The notes under the pieces: model-generated
Told to the model about the DNA's origin: nothing
What the model saw: the letters and a program-made list of their open reading frames with translations, nothing else
The model's database searches: none
Translations under genes and position numbers: made by a program
DNA from: Idiomarina sp.
GTDB lineage: Bacteria > Pseudomonadota > Gammaproteobacteria > Enterobacterales > Alteromonadaceae
Length of the DNA: 64,000 bases
NCBI GenBank assembly: GCA_020832105.1
Contig: JAFIFH010000075.1
Span: 1 to 64,000, forward strand
Reading direction: 5' to 3'
Shown: piece after piece, positions 39,265 through 47,585 of the stretch
Layout of the letters: the number at the start of each line of letters is the position of its first letter
Position numbering within the stretch: position 1 is the stretch's first letter

Positions 39265-39302
39265 AAACCCGACTCTGGCAATGTTGCGCCGGAGTCGGGT
39301 TT
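39265..39302. terminator. Hairpin between convergent genes
   Basis: AAACCCGACTC (39265-39275) and GAGTCGGGTTT (39292-39302) make an 11-bp stem with A/T ends, between a plus-strand and a minus-strand gene. It should work in both directions. Confidence 0.75.
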
Positions 39303-39336
39303 GCAGTGGGTCGTCAGAGGTTACCGGTCACCCGGC

Positions 39337-40542
39337 TCACTGGCTATAATGGCGATGTAAGGTTCGCGCGACGTCGCGGGCAACTCGGTCATCAGAGCTT
39401 TGCAAACGCTCGATAAAGTCCATTCCTTTGGCGCGCAGCTGCGGATACTCGTCTTGCAATAACCACCGTGATGCGGCCCAGGCGGCGGTTCTCGCGTCAC
39501 CTCGGTCAATCAGGAATTGCTCCCATTCATCATGATTATCAGCAAGAATCCGCTGGGCGTGGGGCTCGCCGGCTTGTGCTGCTTGCTCGTACCAATAGAC
39601 TCCCGTCCAATTCAGGGGCCACTGGTGGTCACTAACAAGGTCGTCCTCAATGGTATTGTAATCTGCAAGGGCAGGCGGCTGGTCACTGAAAGTATCTTTT
39701 TGCACCCACTGGGTTAATGCTCGTGGCGCAATCGTATCCAGAAACGCTCCTTGCATTGCTTGATGGCCTGGGCTTCCAGCGATGGCCTGTTGCCAGCTGA
39801 CCTCTTCAATCACGCGCAAATAAGGTTCGCGTTTATCTTCATCGCCGGCCATCTCAAAGGTGAGCCGAATAATACTGCGTATTGGTGCCGCAGGCGGCTC
39901 ATACCGCCACCCCGAAATGGCGCCCATGGCTTCGCGCTCAAATGCTCTGTTGCTGCTAAATAAAGAATCTTTGGCTGCCACTTTGCCATCGGTGTCGATC
40001 AGGATCCTTGCGATAATGAAACCGACTTCCCCTTCATACGCTGACGCTTCAGGGTAGCGTGGCTGGCGGCGACGCTTCACCGGCGGTACTTCGACATCAA
40101 TGTCATGTTGACGGTAATTACGGGTATGTCGCTGGGTCACCCATGCCTGGCTCTGTAATGACTCGAGCGCAGCGGGGGCCGCCTGTTGCTGGTCAGCCGA
40201 GAGTTGCTGAAAAACTTCCTCTGCCATTGAAGCACCGTTTGCAAAGCCAAGCTCGCCGCCGTGTTGAAAATAGGCCCAGGCCTTGACTGGGTCATACTCG
40301 GTCCCTTCCTCGGCTAAGGTCATTAAGCCTAGTTGGGTGCTGGCTCGGCCATTGCCCAGCCGCATCAGCTCAGTGAACTCTTGATAGCTTTGTGCGAACT
40401 GCTCGGCTTGATGTGACTGAATAGCCTGACCTAACGTGGTTGTGTTGGGTGTCGATGTGAACTCGACAGGTTGTGCCACGACCACTTTGCTTAGCCCAAG
40501 ACTCAGCATGCCCGCAAGCATGATTGTTTTAACTGATAGCAT
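39337..40542 (-). CDS. Exported Sel1-like/TonB-C-like protein, paralogue B
   Basis: The 401-residue product has a signal peptide (cleavage after VVA near residue 23), a Sel1-like helical repeat at about 65-105 (LGLMTLAEEGTEYDPVKAWA), a TonB C-terminal-like domain at about 160-232 (PRYPEASAY, ILIDTDGKV, ISGWRYEPP) and a C-terminal helical region that begins with WPLNW near residue 308. There is no anchoring helix or proline-rich spacer like true TonB, and no ExbB/ExbD genes nearby, so energy transduction is unlikely. The upstream neighbour is a paralogue with the same order of parts. Function unknown; periplasmic. Confidence 0.75.
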   Translation of the reverse strand: MLSVKTIMLAGMLSLGLSKVVVAQPVEFTSTPNTTTLGQAIQSHQAEQFAQSYQEFTELMRLGNGRASTQLGLMTLAEEGTEYDPVKAWAYFQHGGELGFANGASMAEEVFQQLSADQQQAAPAALESLQSQAWVTQRHTRNYRQHDIDVEVPPVKRRRQPRYPEASAYEGEVGFIIARILIDTDGKVAAKDSLFSSNRAFEREAMGAISGWRYEPPAAPIRSIIRLTFEMAGDEDKREPYLRVIEEVSWQQAIAGSPGHQAMQGAFLDTIAPRALTQWVQKDTFSDQPPALADYNTIEDDLVSDHQWPLNWTGVYWYEQAAQAGEPHAQRILADNHDEWEQFLIDRGDARTAAWAASRWLLQDEYPQLRAKGMDFIERLQSSDDRVARDVARTLHRHYSQ

Positions 40543-40568
40543 GTGTGCTCCCTGCAGTAAGTATGCTG

Positions 40569-41723
40569 TTAGTCGAGTTGATCTTGTACCTGGGCAAGAA
40601 TAGCTTGCACCATGTCGTCGTCACTATCTACCAGTGCTCTTAGCATGTTGCGCCCAAGTTCCTGTTCACGTTCTTGTTTAGCCCGCGTTAACAGCGTCAG
40701 TCCACGCCAGGCCTGGGTACGTTCATCGCCGCGTAAAATTAGATATTCTGCCCATTGGGAATGGGTTAGCGCGAGCGCTCGTTGGGCACTGACATCCCCT
40801 TGTTGAGCTGCACTATTCAGCCAGAACCCAGGGCTCCAGGTGAGTGGCCATTCGTCGCCATTTTCACCATTGAGCAGGCGATCTAACGTCGGTGCATTGG
40901 CATACTCGTTGTCGCGATCATAGCTGACCCGGTAACCACGCTGGTGATGTAATGCTAGCAAGTAGAGACCCAGTTCGCGTTGATGCTCGATAGAACCGAA
41001 CCTGGCCATACTCCAAAGGTTGTCACGGACGTGACTGAGCAGCACCGCGGTGCTACTTTCATCAATAACACTGAAAGTCAGGTTGACGATGTCGGTGGCT
41101 GGTGCACTGATAGGTTGATAAGACCAACTAGGCAGCGCCTCGGCAATCTGTCCGGTAAAGGTTGATGAGGTACTTTGCACCACATCGACCAACGCCACGC
41201 TGCCATCCGGTTGCACCAGAACGCGTGCTGTCGCCCAACCACCGTCGTAGCTATTAAAAGTTCGTGAGGGGTACTGCGGCGCTGCGCGGTCCAGGGGTTG
41301 TGGCTGCAAAGGTTCTAAATCTGCACTCTCATAATGCGCGCGTCTAAATTCAGTAATCACCTGGCGCTCCAGCAACCGGCTAACAAGTTCGCGGGCTTGG
41401 CGAAGTTGCTCTTGCTCCAGATGAGGTTCCACTTGGCTAATCAGCTCACGCGCTTCAGGGTGATTCCAGCGATTGGCAACATAGAAATAAGCCAGCGCCT
41501 GGCTTGGGTCATAATCTGTGCCTTGCTCGTCAATGGTCATAAAACCAAGCTGCACTGCGGCATCGGCGTTCGCCAGAGGTAATAGTAGGCTGTAGGCTTG
41601 GTAAGCCTGTTCATAACGACCTTCGTTGAGCAAATCACTGGCTCGGTCAAAGACGTTTGCCGAAGCTGGGGCCGCAATACAGGCTGCAGCACTTAAAAGG
41701 GCCGCGCGTAAGAAGTACTTCAT
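40569..41723 (-). CDS. Exported Sel1-like/TonB-C-like protein, paralogue A
   Basis: The 384-residue product repeats the layout of the next gene: signal peptide (cleavage after ASA), Sel1-like unit (LGFMTIDEQGTDYDPSQALA), TonB-C-like domain (PQYPSRTFNSYDGG, LVQPDGSVALVDVV, SWSYQP) and a C-terminal part with WPLTW and SAAQQGDVSAQRAL. The shared WPLxW and RGDxRT segments show that the two arose by tandem duplication. The ATG at 41723 has GGAG 6 bases upstream; an ATG at 41735 overlaps that site. Both genes are read leftward with a 26-base gap, so they are likely one operon. Confidence 0.75.
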   Translation of the reverse strand: MKYFLRAALLSAAACIAAPASANVFDRASDLLNEGRYEQAYQAYSLLLPLANADAAVQLGFMTIDEQGTDYDPSQALAYFYVANRWNHPEARELISQVEPHLEQEQLRQARELVSRLLERQVITEFRRAHYESADLEPLQPQPLDRAAPQYPSRTFNSYDGGWATARVLVQPDGSVALVDVVQSTSSTFTGQIAEALPSWSYQPISAPATDIVNLTFSVIDESSTAVLLSHVRDNLWSMARFGSIEHQRELGLYLLALHHQRGYRVSYDRDNEYANAPTLDRLLNGENGDEWPLTWSPGFWLNSAAQQGDVSAQRALALTHSQWAEYLILRGDERTQAWRGLTLLTRAKQEREQELGRNMLRALVDSDDDMVQAILAQVQDQLD

Positions 41724-41889
41724 CAACAACTCCATCTATTATTCTTATTGTAATTGCCCTGCGAGCACTCGACGGGTTGCTCCGGGGGCTGTCTGGCAAA
41801 AATTAGCACGGCATGATTGTTGATCACCTGCTGTTAACAATCAAGTAACAGCTGACAAGCATGAGCGAGGTTACCTCGTTCACCGGGCG

Positions 41890-42435
41890 CTACCACATCA
41901 AATCATCAGGGATTTGGTAATCTTTATAGGGGTCATCTTCGGCAACTTCTTCAACATGTTGATCTGCTACATAAATAACTGCATCCGCGAACCGCTCAGC
42001 AACTTTATCCGCAATGTTTTTTGGCACCACAACGTACTTTTCCTGGGATGCACAAATCGCCAGATTGCCATTGGCCAGGTGGCGCTGCACATGGCTATCA
42101 ACGAATATCTTTTTCACGGTGTTGGTGCGCGGGTCGACGAAGTTAAAATTAATCTCACCATCCGTAGGCTGCTGGTGTTGAGCGAGCATTTGCATTGCTT
42201 GCGCGCGCAACGCTTTTTCGTGCTCCACTGCCTGACGTTGACGATTCAGGGCGCGATCACGTTCAGCCTGAGCGTCACGTTCAGCCTGAATGCGTGATGC
42301 AGTGTCATCCGTTTCCACCGCAGTACCGCTTTTTGCCATTTTTTTTGCTTTGCGCTTATCCTGCTTTGCTTTTTTAACTTTTTTCTCGTCTACTAAGCCT
42401 GCACCTAATAGCTGGTCAGCTAATGATTTTGCCAT
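41890..42435 (-). CDS. yaiL: YaiL family protein (DUF2058)
   Basis: The 181-residue product begins MAKSLADQLLGAGLVDEKK and continues with a very Lys/Ala-rich charged helix (about 18-95, likely coiled coil), then a globular part with INFNFVDPRTNTVKKIFV. This matches the DUF2058/YaiL nucleoprotein/polynucleotide-associated family. The function is unestablished; the basic helix suggests nucleic acid binding. It is a single minus-strand gene. Confidence 0.88.
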   Translation of the reverse strand: MAKSLADQLLGAGLVDEKKVKKAKQDKRKAKKMAKSGTAVETDDTASRIQAERDAQAERDRALNRQRQAVEHEKALRAQAMQMLAQHQQPTDGEINFNFVDPRTNTVKKIFVDSHVQRHLANGNLAICASQEKYVVVPKNIADKVAERFADAVIYVADQHVEEVAEDDPYKDYQIPDDLMW

Positions 42436-42544
42436 GATTTGTTCTACCTTTATGCTGTTTACCCGCTGATTCTAGCAGCTCTGTGACTTGCCGGTAAGTG
42501 CCAGGCCACAGCGTTGTCGTCGATTATTGGAAAGGAATTTGTCT

Positions 42545-43636
42545 GTGCTGTTGTACGCAATAATTTTGTGTCTGAATCTCTTTATGCTCGCACTGATTGT
42601 CTTACCTTATCTGAAACACCAGGGTTGGTGGATTCGGATGTTCGATTTTCCGCGCCTGCAAAGTTTTACTTTTGGCTGTATTTTGCTGGTGATCGAACTG
42701 CTGGTTCTTGATTTCAGCCGCGCTGAGTCATGGGGAATCATCAGCTTAACCATTGTTTTTTTCTGCGTGCAAGGCTGGTGGATTCTGCCATTCAGTCCAC
42801 TTAAAAAAGTCGAAGTGGAAATGCTTGAGGGCGCTGAGAGTGCCTCAGTTGAGCGGCAAGGACGAATTAGCGTGCTCAACGCGAACGTGCTGACGCCTAA
42901 TCGTAACGCCCAGGCGCTGCTGGAGCTGATAGCTCGCTATCAACCGGATGTGGTGATCACCCTGGAAAGCGACCAATGGTGGCAACAACAGCTCGACGCG
43001 ATTGAAGTGAATTATCCCTATAGCCTGAAATGTCCGTTAGATAACCTGTATGGCATGCATGTCTATTCGAAAATTAGATTTTCGCAAAGTAAGTTAACTT
43101 ACCTGATTGAAGAGGGTGTTCCGTCGATGCACTTTATTCTGCCTGTTTCAGAGCAGACGAATGTGCGACTGCATGTACTTCATCCCGCACCACCAAGCCC
43201 TACCGAGAATGAGACGTCGCAAGAGCGCGACGCAGAGCTTATTCAGGTTGCTAAGTATTGTCGTGAACAACAACAAAGGCACGATTTGCCGGTGATTGTG
43301 GCCGGTGATTTAAATGATGTTGCCTGGTCGCGAAGTACCCGGCTATTCCGCAAAATCAGCGGCTTACTGGACCCGCGGGTAGGGCGCGGTATGTTCAATA
43401 CGTTTCATGCTAAATATTGGCCCGTACGGTGGCCCCTTGACCACTTCTTTATCAGCGCCCATTTTAAGTTGCTTAGAATGGAGCGTTTGCCAACAATAGG
43501 TTCAGACCATTTCCCGATTTTTATTGAGTTGGCGCTCCAGCCCAACGCTAGTGAGGAACAGCAAGGTCTGGCCGCAGACGCCGACGATCGGGCCTGGGCG
43601 GAAGAAAAACTGGATAAGGTCACAAATGATCAATGA
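42545..43636 (+). CDS. Membrane-anchored endonuclease/exonuclease/phosphatase-fold protein
   Basis: The product (363 residues from a GTG at 42545, with AAAGGA 8 bases upstream; an alternative TTG at 42488 is weaker) has about three N-terminal membrane helices followed by an EEP (DNase I-like) domain. Key residues are visible: Asn in VLNANVLTPN, Glu in ITLESDQWW, Asp-Leu-Asn in VAGDLNDVAWS, Asp in PLDHFFIS and the SDHFPI pair. These are the metal-binding and catalytic positions of the fold, so an active phosphodiesterase is likely. The substrate (nucleic acid, lipid or sugar phosphate) is not known. Confidence 0.82.
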   Translation: MLLYAIILCLNLFMLALIVLPYLKHQGWWIRMFDFPRLQSFTFGCILLVIELLVLDFSRAESWGIISLTIVFFCVQGWWILPFSPLKKVEVEMLEGAESASVERQGRISVLNANVLTPNRNAQALLELIARYQPDVVITLESDQWWQQQLDAIEVNYPYSLKCPLDNLYGMHVYSKIRFSQSKLTYLIEEGVPSMHFILPVSEQTNVRLHVLHPAPPSPTENETSQERDAELIQVAKYCREQQQRHDLPVIVAGDLNDVAWSRSTRLFRKISGLLDPRVGRGMFNTFHAKYWPVRWPLDHFFISAHFKLLRMERLPTIGSDHFPIFIELALQPNASEEQQGLAADADDRAWAEEKLDKVTNDQ

Positions 43637-43733
43637 GTCTGCTTTGGGCCGGGTGCGCTGGCCTGATATACTGGCGGGTCTAAAGTAGCGGGTAAACCTC
43701 GCTGAAATTGGGTTGTCAGGGTAGGAGATGGTG

Positions 43734-44012
43734 ATGGCAAAAGCCTGTGCAGTACACATTCTTGTGGCCTCGAAAGACGAGGCCGAGCAACTAAAAAAGC
43801 AACTCGACAAGGGTGCAAGTTTTACCCAGTTAGCAAAGAAACATTCTATTTGTCCTAGTGCTAAGCGTGGTGGGGACCTTGGTGAGTTTCGCCGTGGCGA
43901 CATGGTGAAAGCTTTTGATCAGGTGGTCTTTCAAAAACCGGTGTTACAGGTTCATGGCCCGGTTAAAACACAGTTCGGCTTTCATTTAATAAAGACGCTA
44001 TACCGCAGTTAA
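43734..44012 (+). CDS. ppiC: Parvulin-type peptidyl-prolyl isomerase
   Basis: PpiC is a small cytoplasmic parvulin that isomerises prolyl bonds. The 92-residue product lacks a signal peptide and has the parvulin features [34 protein letters not shown] and the C-terminal TQFGFHLIK. An ATG at 43728 abuts the AGGAG site, so the ATG at 43734 is chosen. Length equals E. coli PpiC (93). Confidence 0.93.
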   Translation: MAKACAVHILVASKDEAEQLKKQLDKGASFTQLAKKHSICPSAKRGGDLGEFRRGDMVKAFDQVVFQKPVLQVHGPVKTQFGFHLIKTLYRS

Positions 44013-44039
44013 AACTCAGCAAAGAAGGGTGATATCACT

Positions 44040-44969
44040 ATGCAAAGACAATATCCAATTGGCACGCCTGGTAAGCCCTGGCAAGCAGAGGAAAAGCAAG
44101 CGTGGCTGGCTGAACAAAAGCGCCAACGCTCATATCAGGACGACGTAGTAGCCGTGCTTGAAGGTTTGGATGATGAACTGACGGTCACTCAGTATGGCGA
44201 GCTTGCTTACACCTCTGAAGCAGGTCAGAGCTATCCATTGTTTGCCGTCAGTGTCAGTACAGCGGACGCGGAAAAGCCATATGTGCTGATTACCGGTGGG
44301 GTTCACGGTTATGAAACCAGCGGTGTGCATGGTGCATTGAAGTTTATTCAGGACCATTTTCAGCACTACAGCAAGGACTTCAATATCATTGTGGTCCCTT
44401 GCGTGAGTCCGTGGGGCTATGAAACCATCAACCGCTGGAACGTGCATGCGGTTGATCCGAATCGTTCGTTTAAAGCGGCGTCCCTGCAGGCGGATAGTCA
44501 GGCAGGTGAGGCAGCAGCGTTGATGCGCTTCGTTGAAGAGAGCGGCATAGATTTTCTGGCGCATATCGACTTACATGAGACCACAGATTCAGACAACTCT
44601 GAGTTCAGACCTGCTTTAGCGGCGCGGGACGGGGTTACCAACGATAACTGGAATATCCCGGACGGATTTTATCTGGTGGCAGATAGCGAACGGCCACAGA
44701 CAGAGTTTCAGGCGGCGATTATTAAAGCGGTAAGTGCTGTGACTCATATTGCACCGGCGGACGAGAACGGCCAATTGATTGGCGCTGACTTAACTCAGTC
44801 GGGGGTGATAGAGTACCCTGGTCAGTCGTTGGGACTGTGTATGGGGCTTACCCAGGCGCAGTTTGTCACCACCACAGAAGTGTACCCGGACAGTGATAAA
44901 GCAACGCCGGCGCTGTGTGTGGACGCGCAGGTTGCCGCAATCACGGGTGGCCTGGATTTTCTGCGCTAG
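44040..44969 (+). CDS. M14-family zinc carboxypeptidase-like protein
   Basis: The 309-residue product carries the M14 zinc-binding HxxE (His89, Glu92 in GGVHGYETSG), the third ligand His179 in HIDLHETTD and a likely catalytic Glu280 in TTTEVYPDSD. The Asn-Arg of DPNRSFK is a typical substrate-binding site. No signal peptide is visible, so it probably acts in the cytoplasm, unlike secreted carboxypeptidases. It resembles the aspartoacylase/succinylglutamate desuccinylase-like branch only in general. Substrate unknown. It follows ppiC by 27 bases. Confidence 0.8.
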   Translation: MQRQYPIGTPGKPWQAEEKQAWLAEQKRQRSYQDDVVAVLEGLDDELTVTQYGELAYTSEAGQSYPLFAVSVSTADAEKPYVLITGGVHGYETSGVHGALKFIQDHFQHYSKDFNIIVVPCVSPWGYETINRWNVHAVDPNRSFKAASLQADSQAGEAAALMRFVEESGIDFLAHIDLHETTDSDNSEFRPALAARDGVTNDNWNIPDGFYLVADSERPQTEFQAAIIKAVSAVTHIAPADENGQLIGADLTQSGVIEYPGQSLGLCMGLTQAQFVTTTEVYPDSDKATPALCVDAQVAAITGGLDFLR

Positions 44970-44999
44970 CTGCACAGGTTGCTTAAACCGGCTGATTAT

Positions 45000-45033
45000 A
45001 AAAAGGTCGTGCTGTGTAGCACGACCTTTTTAA
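45000..45033. terminator. Terminator between convergent M14 and small-protein genes
   Basis: AAAAGGTCGTGCT-GTGT-AGCACGACCTTTTTA is symmetric and has T runs on both strands. Confidence 0.9.
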
Positions 45034-45365
45034 TCTGCAGACATGAACCCGGTGAGGGTTGTGGCCGTTTGAGTCAGCGAATAAATGCGTAGCCCAGTGC
45101 GGATAAGATCACTGAAATCTGACTTCTCAGTCTCATCGCCGCATTTTTTGCAATATTTACTACTCTGACTAACCTGACCAATCATGAACCCGGTAACACC
45201 AGCAGCGGCCAACGCTTTTTTGCTGGCCAGCGCCTGTTTAACATGGGTTTTCAAAATTCGATGGCGCGCATGAACCAATTTTTTTCGCAAATGCAGTTCA
45301 CGCTGTGCTTCAGCGATTTCACGTTTGGTCCGGTTTGAGGTGAACAGTGTCAATAATCCAGGCAT
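45030..45365 (-). CDS. Small protein of the yqjDE operon, unknown
   Basis: The 111-residue product has a basic N-terminal helix (about residues 10-45), a short hydrophobic stretch (ALAAAGVTGFMIG, about 52-64), a CKKC pair near residue 72 and a second mildly hydrophobic C-terminal part. It takes the place that yqjK has in E. coli, after yqjD and yqjE homologues, but I see no clear sequence relation to YqjK. CKKC could bind a metal or be redox-active; the single pair would need a partner chain. Confidence 0.65.
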   Translation of the reverse strand: MPGLLTLFTSNRTKREIAEAQRELHLRKKLVHARHRILKTHVKQALASKKALAAAGVTGFMIGQVSQSSKYCKKCGDETEKSDFSDLIRTGLRIYSLTQTATTLTGFMSAD

Positions 45366-45395
45366 GGTGTTGTCCGCCTTACAAGCGATGGTAAG

Positions 45396-45974
45396 TTAAT
45401 GCGTATCTGGTTCCGAAGGGCCCCGGGTCTGCTGAGAGCGAAGTGTGCGTTTACGGCCTCGCGAACTTGTTTGTTTTTTATCCATACTTTCGGGCTTGCG
45501 AATGTCACCAACTTCGCCTGTTAGGCGTGGATCAAAGTCGCGTACAATTGCCGAAAATAACAGGCCTCGTCCTTGCTTACGAATCACATAGGCGAGTACC
45601 AGAAGCATTCCAACGTGGAGTATCCCGGTGAGCAGTAAGGTCAGGCTCACACTCAACCAGCCTTGTTCAACCACCGCTGCCACCATGGCACCAACCAGAC
45701 TTGCCCAGGCGATAAAAGCAACACCACCGGCAACTACACCGGAAATGACCATGCGCACGGCACTCTCACCCGCTTGACGGGTTTCCAGTGCAGCTAAACG
45801 AATGTGTTCACGGCCTAACCTGCGATACTCATCAAACAGGGCTTTCGCTTCCAGCAGAAGACCTTCGCCTAATCCTGACTGCTCACCATATGATTGATGA
45901 GAGGCAGACTCAGATGAGCCCGCCTCTGTATTCGCTTGTTTGGCATGTTCTGAAGCGGATTGCTGTGCTTGCAA
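45396..45974 (-). CDS. yqjE: YqjE-like phage-holin-family membrane protein
   Basis: The 192-residue product has a polar N-terminal half and two long hydrophobic helices at about 75-100 and 108-130, then a basic C-terminal tail. That layout and the EYRRLGREHIRLAALETR helix fit the YqjE (holin-X superfamily) proteins. It begins with TTG one base after the yqjD stop, so it depends on coupled translation; no ATG lies earlier in frame. It is unrelated to lysis as far as is known; YqjD and YqjE of E. coli are inner-membrane proteins linked to stationary phase. Confidence 0.8.
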   Translation of the reverse strand: MQAQQSASEHAKQANTEAGSSESASHQSYGEQSGLGEGLLLEAKALFDEYRRLGREHIRLAALETRQAGESAVRMVISGVVAGGVAFIAWASLVGAMVAAVVEQGWLSVSLTLLLTGILHVGMLLVLAYVIRKQGRGLLFSAIVRDFDPRLTGEVGDIRKPESMDKKQTSSRGRKRTLRSQQTRGPSEPDTH

Positions 45975-45975
45975 T

Positions 45976-46296
45976 TTAGCGGTTGCTCAGAATACGGCTG
46001 ATCAGGAAACCACCAGCGACAGCAATACCGAGTGACGTCACTGGGTTTTTCTGCACGTACTGGTTTACTTTCTCTACCCACTCTTCTTCTTTATGCTTAA
46101 TTTGCTGACCACGTTCGCTCAGCGATTCTGCAGCATGGGTGGCGTAGTCTGCAGCACGGTCAACCCCTTCATGGGCTGCATTGGCGGCACGACGTACGAC
46201 ATCATCTGCCGGTTTCACATTTTCAATTGCTTCATGTGCCTTTTGCGCGGCCTGGTCGGCTTTCGCACTTGCTGCACTATCCTTTTTAGCTGCCAT
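45976..46296 (-). CDS. yqjD: YqjD/ElaB family ribosome-associated membrane protein (DUF883)
   Basis: The 106-residue product is a long charged, Ala-rich helix (about 1-75) with a single C-terminal membrane helix in the NPVTSLGIAVAGGFLISRIL context, the hallmark of the DUF883 family. In E. coli YqjD, ElaB and YgaM bind ribosomes and place them at the membrane in stationary phase. It is the first gene of a three-gene operon with a good promoter upstream. Confidence 0.92.
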   Translation of the reverse strand: MAAKKDSAASAKADQAAQKAHEAIENVKPADDVVRRAANAAHEGVDRAADYATHAAESLSERGQQIKHKEEEWVEKVNQYVQKNPVTSLGIAVAGGFLISRILSNR

Positions 46297-46353
46297 GATG
46301 ACTCCTCATACATGTTGAATATAAGCGTTTAACCAGAATTGGTGCTCACATTG

Positions 46354-46381
46354 AGTATAGTAACCGTTATTTAAAACGCAA
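46354..46381 (-). promoter_or_regulatory. Promoter of the yqjDE operon
   Basis: On the minus strand TTGCGT and TATACT are 16 bp apart, 58 bases before the yqjD start, giving a leader of about 50 bases. Confidence 0.6.
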
Positions 46382-46424
46382 AAATCGAACGTAAAGCTTG
46401 TGCTAAAGATCAACAGCTTAGCAA

Positions 46425-47474
46425 CTATGCTAAAGACTTCATATCAATAACAAAGCGATACTTCACATCGCTTTTTAACATCCGCTCGTACGCATCGTTG
46501 ATGTCCTGCATATCAATCATCTCAATATCAGCAGTAATGCCATGCTCGGCACAGAAGTCGAGCATCTCCTGGGTCTCTGCGATGCCACCAATCAATGAGC
46601 CAGCGATGCTTCGGCGCTTGCCAATTAGCACGCCAACAGAAGGGGAAGGGTGGGGCTCAGCTGGAATGCCGACCAGAGTCATAGTGCCGTCACGACGCAA
46701 TAAGTTCGCGTAGGCATCGAGGTCGTGCGGTACGGCGACGGTGTTGAGAATAAAGTCAAAGGTATTGCGAGCCGCTTTCATTTCATCTTCGTTGCGAGAA
46801 ATGATCACTGCATCTGCACCGAGCCGCTTTGCGTCAGACACTTTTGATTCTGACGTGGTGATCATGGTTACTTGCGCACCCATTGCCTTCGCAATTTTGA
46901 CGCCCACGTGTCCAAGTCCACCTAAGCCGACCACTGCAACTTTGTGACCCTTGCCCACGCCCCAGTGACGTAGCGGTGAGTAGGTCGTGATGCCAGCGCA
47001 AAGCAGGGGCGCTACGCCGGCCAGATCTAACGAATCATCCACCCGCAGGACGAAATCCTGGTCCACCACGATCTGGTCAGAATATCCACCGTACGTGATC
47101 CCATTGGTTTGCTTCTCTTCACTGTTATAGGTGGCGACAAAGCCGTTATCGCAATACTGTTCATAGCCATCGTCACAATTAGTACAGTGGCGGCAGGAAT
47201 CCACCATACAGCCGACGCCGACGGTGTCCCCTTCACGGTATTTACTGACGTTACTACCGACCTTACGCACCTTGCCGACAATTTCATGACCCGGTACGAT
47301 AGGGTAGATGGTGCCGCCCCATTCATTGCGCGCCAGGTGCAAGTCAGAATGGCAAACACCACAAAAAAGAATATCAATATGGACGTCGTTTTCGCCCACT
47401 TCACGGCGTTGAAATGAGAAATGCTCCAGCGGTTTGTCTTCGGCTTGGGCTGCAAAGCCAACTGATTTTGTCAT
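46425..47474 (-). CDS. yahK: YahK-type zinc-dependent aldehyde reductase/alcohol dehydrogenase
   Basis: The 349-residue product, equal in length to E. coli YahK, belongs to the cinnamyl-alcohol-dehydrogenase branch of zinc alcohol dehydrogenases, which mainly reduce aldehydes with NADPH. Visible are the catalytic zinc ligands in CGVCHSDLH and GHEIVGKV, the structural zinc cysteines (VDSCRHCTNCDDGYEQYC), the cofactor motif GLGGLGHVG, and PxWSPLRHWG-like TYSPLRHWG. The ATG at 47474 has AAGG 8 bases upstream; an ATG at 47504 is less likely. A short dyad overlaps its stop. Confidence 0.92.
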   Translation of the reverse strand: MTKSVGFAAQAEDKPLEHFSFQRREVGENDVHIDILFCGVCHSDLHLARNEWGGTIYPIVPGHEIVGKVRKVGSNVSKYREGDTVGVGCMVDSCRHCTNCDDGYEQYCDNGFVATYNSEEKQTNGITYGGYSDQIVVDQDFVLRVDDSLDLAGVAPLLCAGITTYSPLRHWGVGKGHKVAVVGLGGLGHVGVKIAKAMGAQVTMITTSESKVSDAKRLGADAVIISRNEDEMKAARNTFDFILNTVAVPHDLDAYANLLRRDGTMTLVGIPAEPHPSPSVGVLIGKRRSIAGSLIGGIAETQEMLDFCAEHGITADIEMIDMQDINDAYERMLKSDVKYRFVIDMKSLA

Positions 47475-47585
47475 AGGTACAACCTTGATTTGTAAAAGAT
47501 GCATTAAGAATAGCTTGTATAGATAGGTTCGTCAGCCGCAAAATGCTATATTTATTTTACCCAGCAAACACTTACAGGTAATCCC

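Noticed and set aside
39337-40542. TonB energy-transduction protein
   Set aside because: No membrane anchor helix, no proline-rich spacer, no ExbB/ExbD partners; only the C-terminal-like fold is shared.
45396-45974. Possible phage holin gene, suggesting a prophage remnant
   Set aside because: The holin-family label comes from the YqjE superfamily; no lysis, capsid or integrase genes are near.
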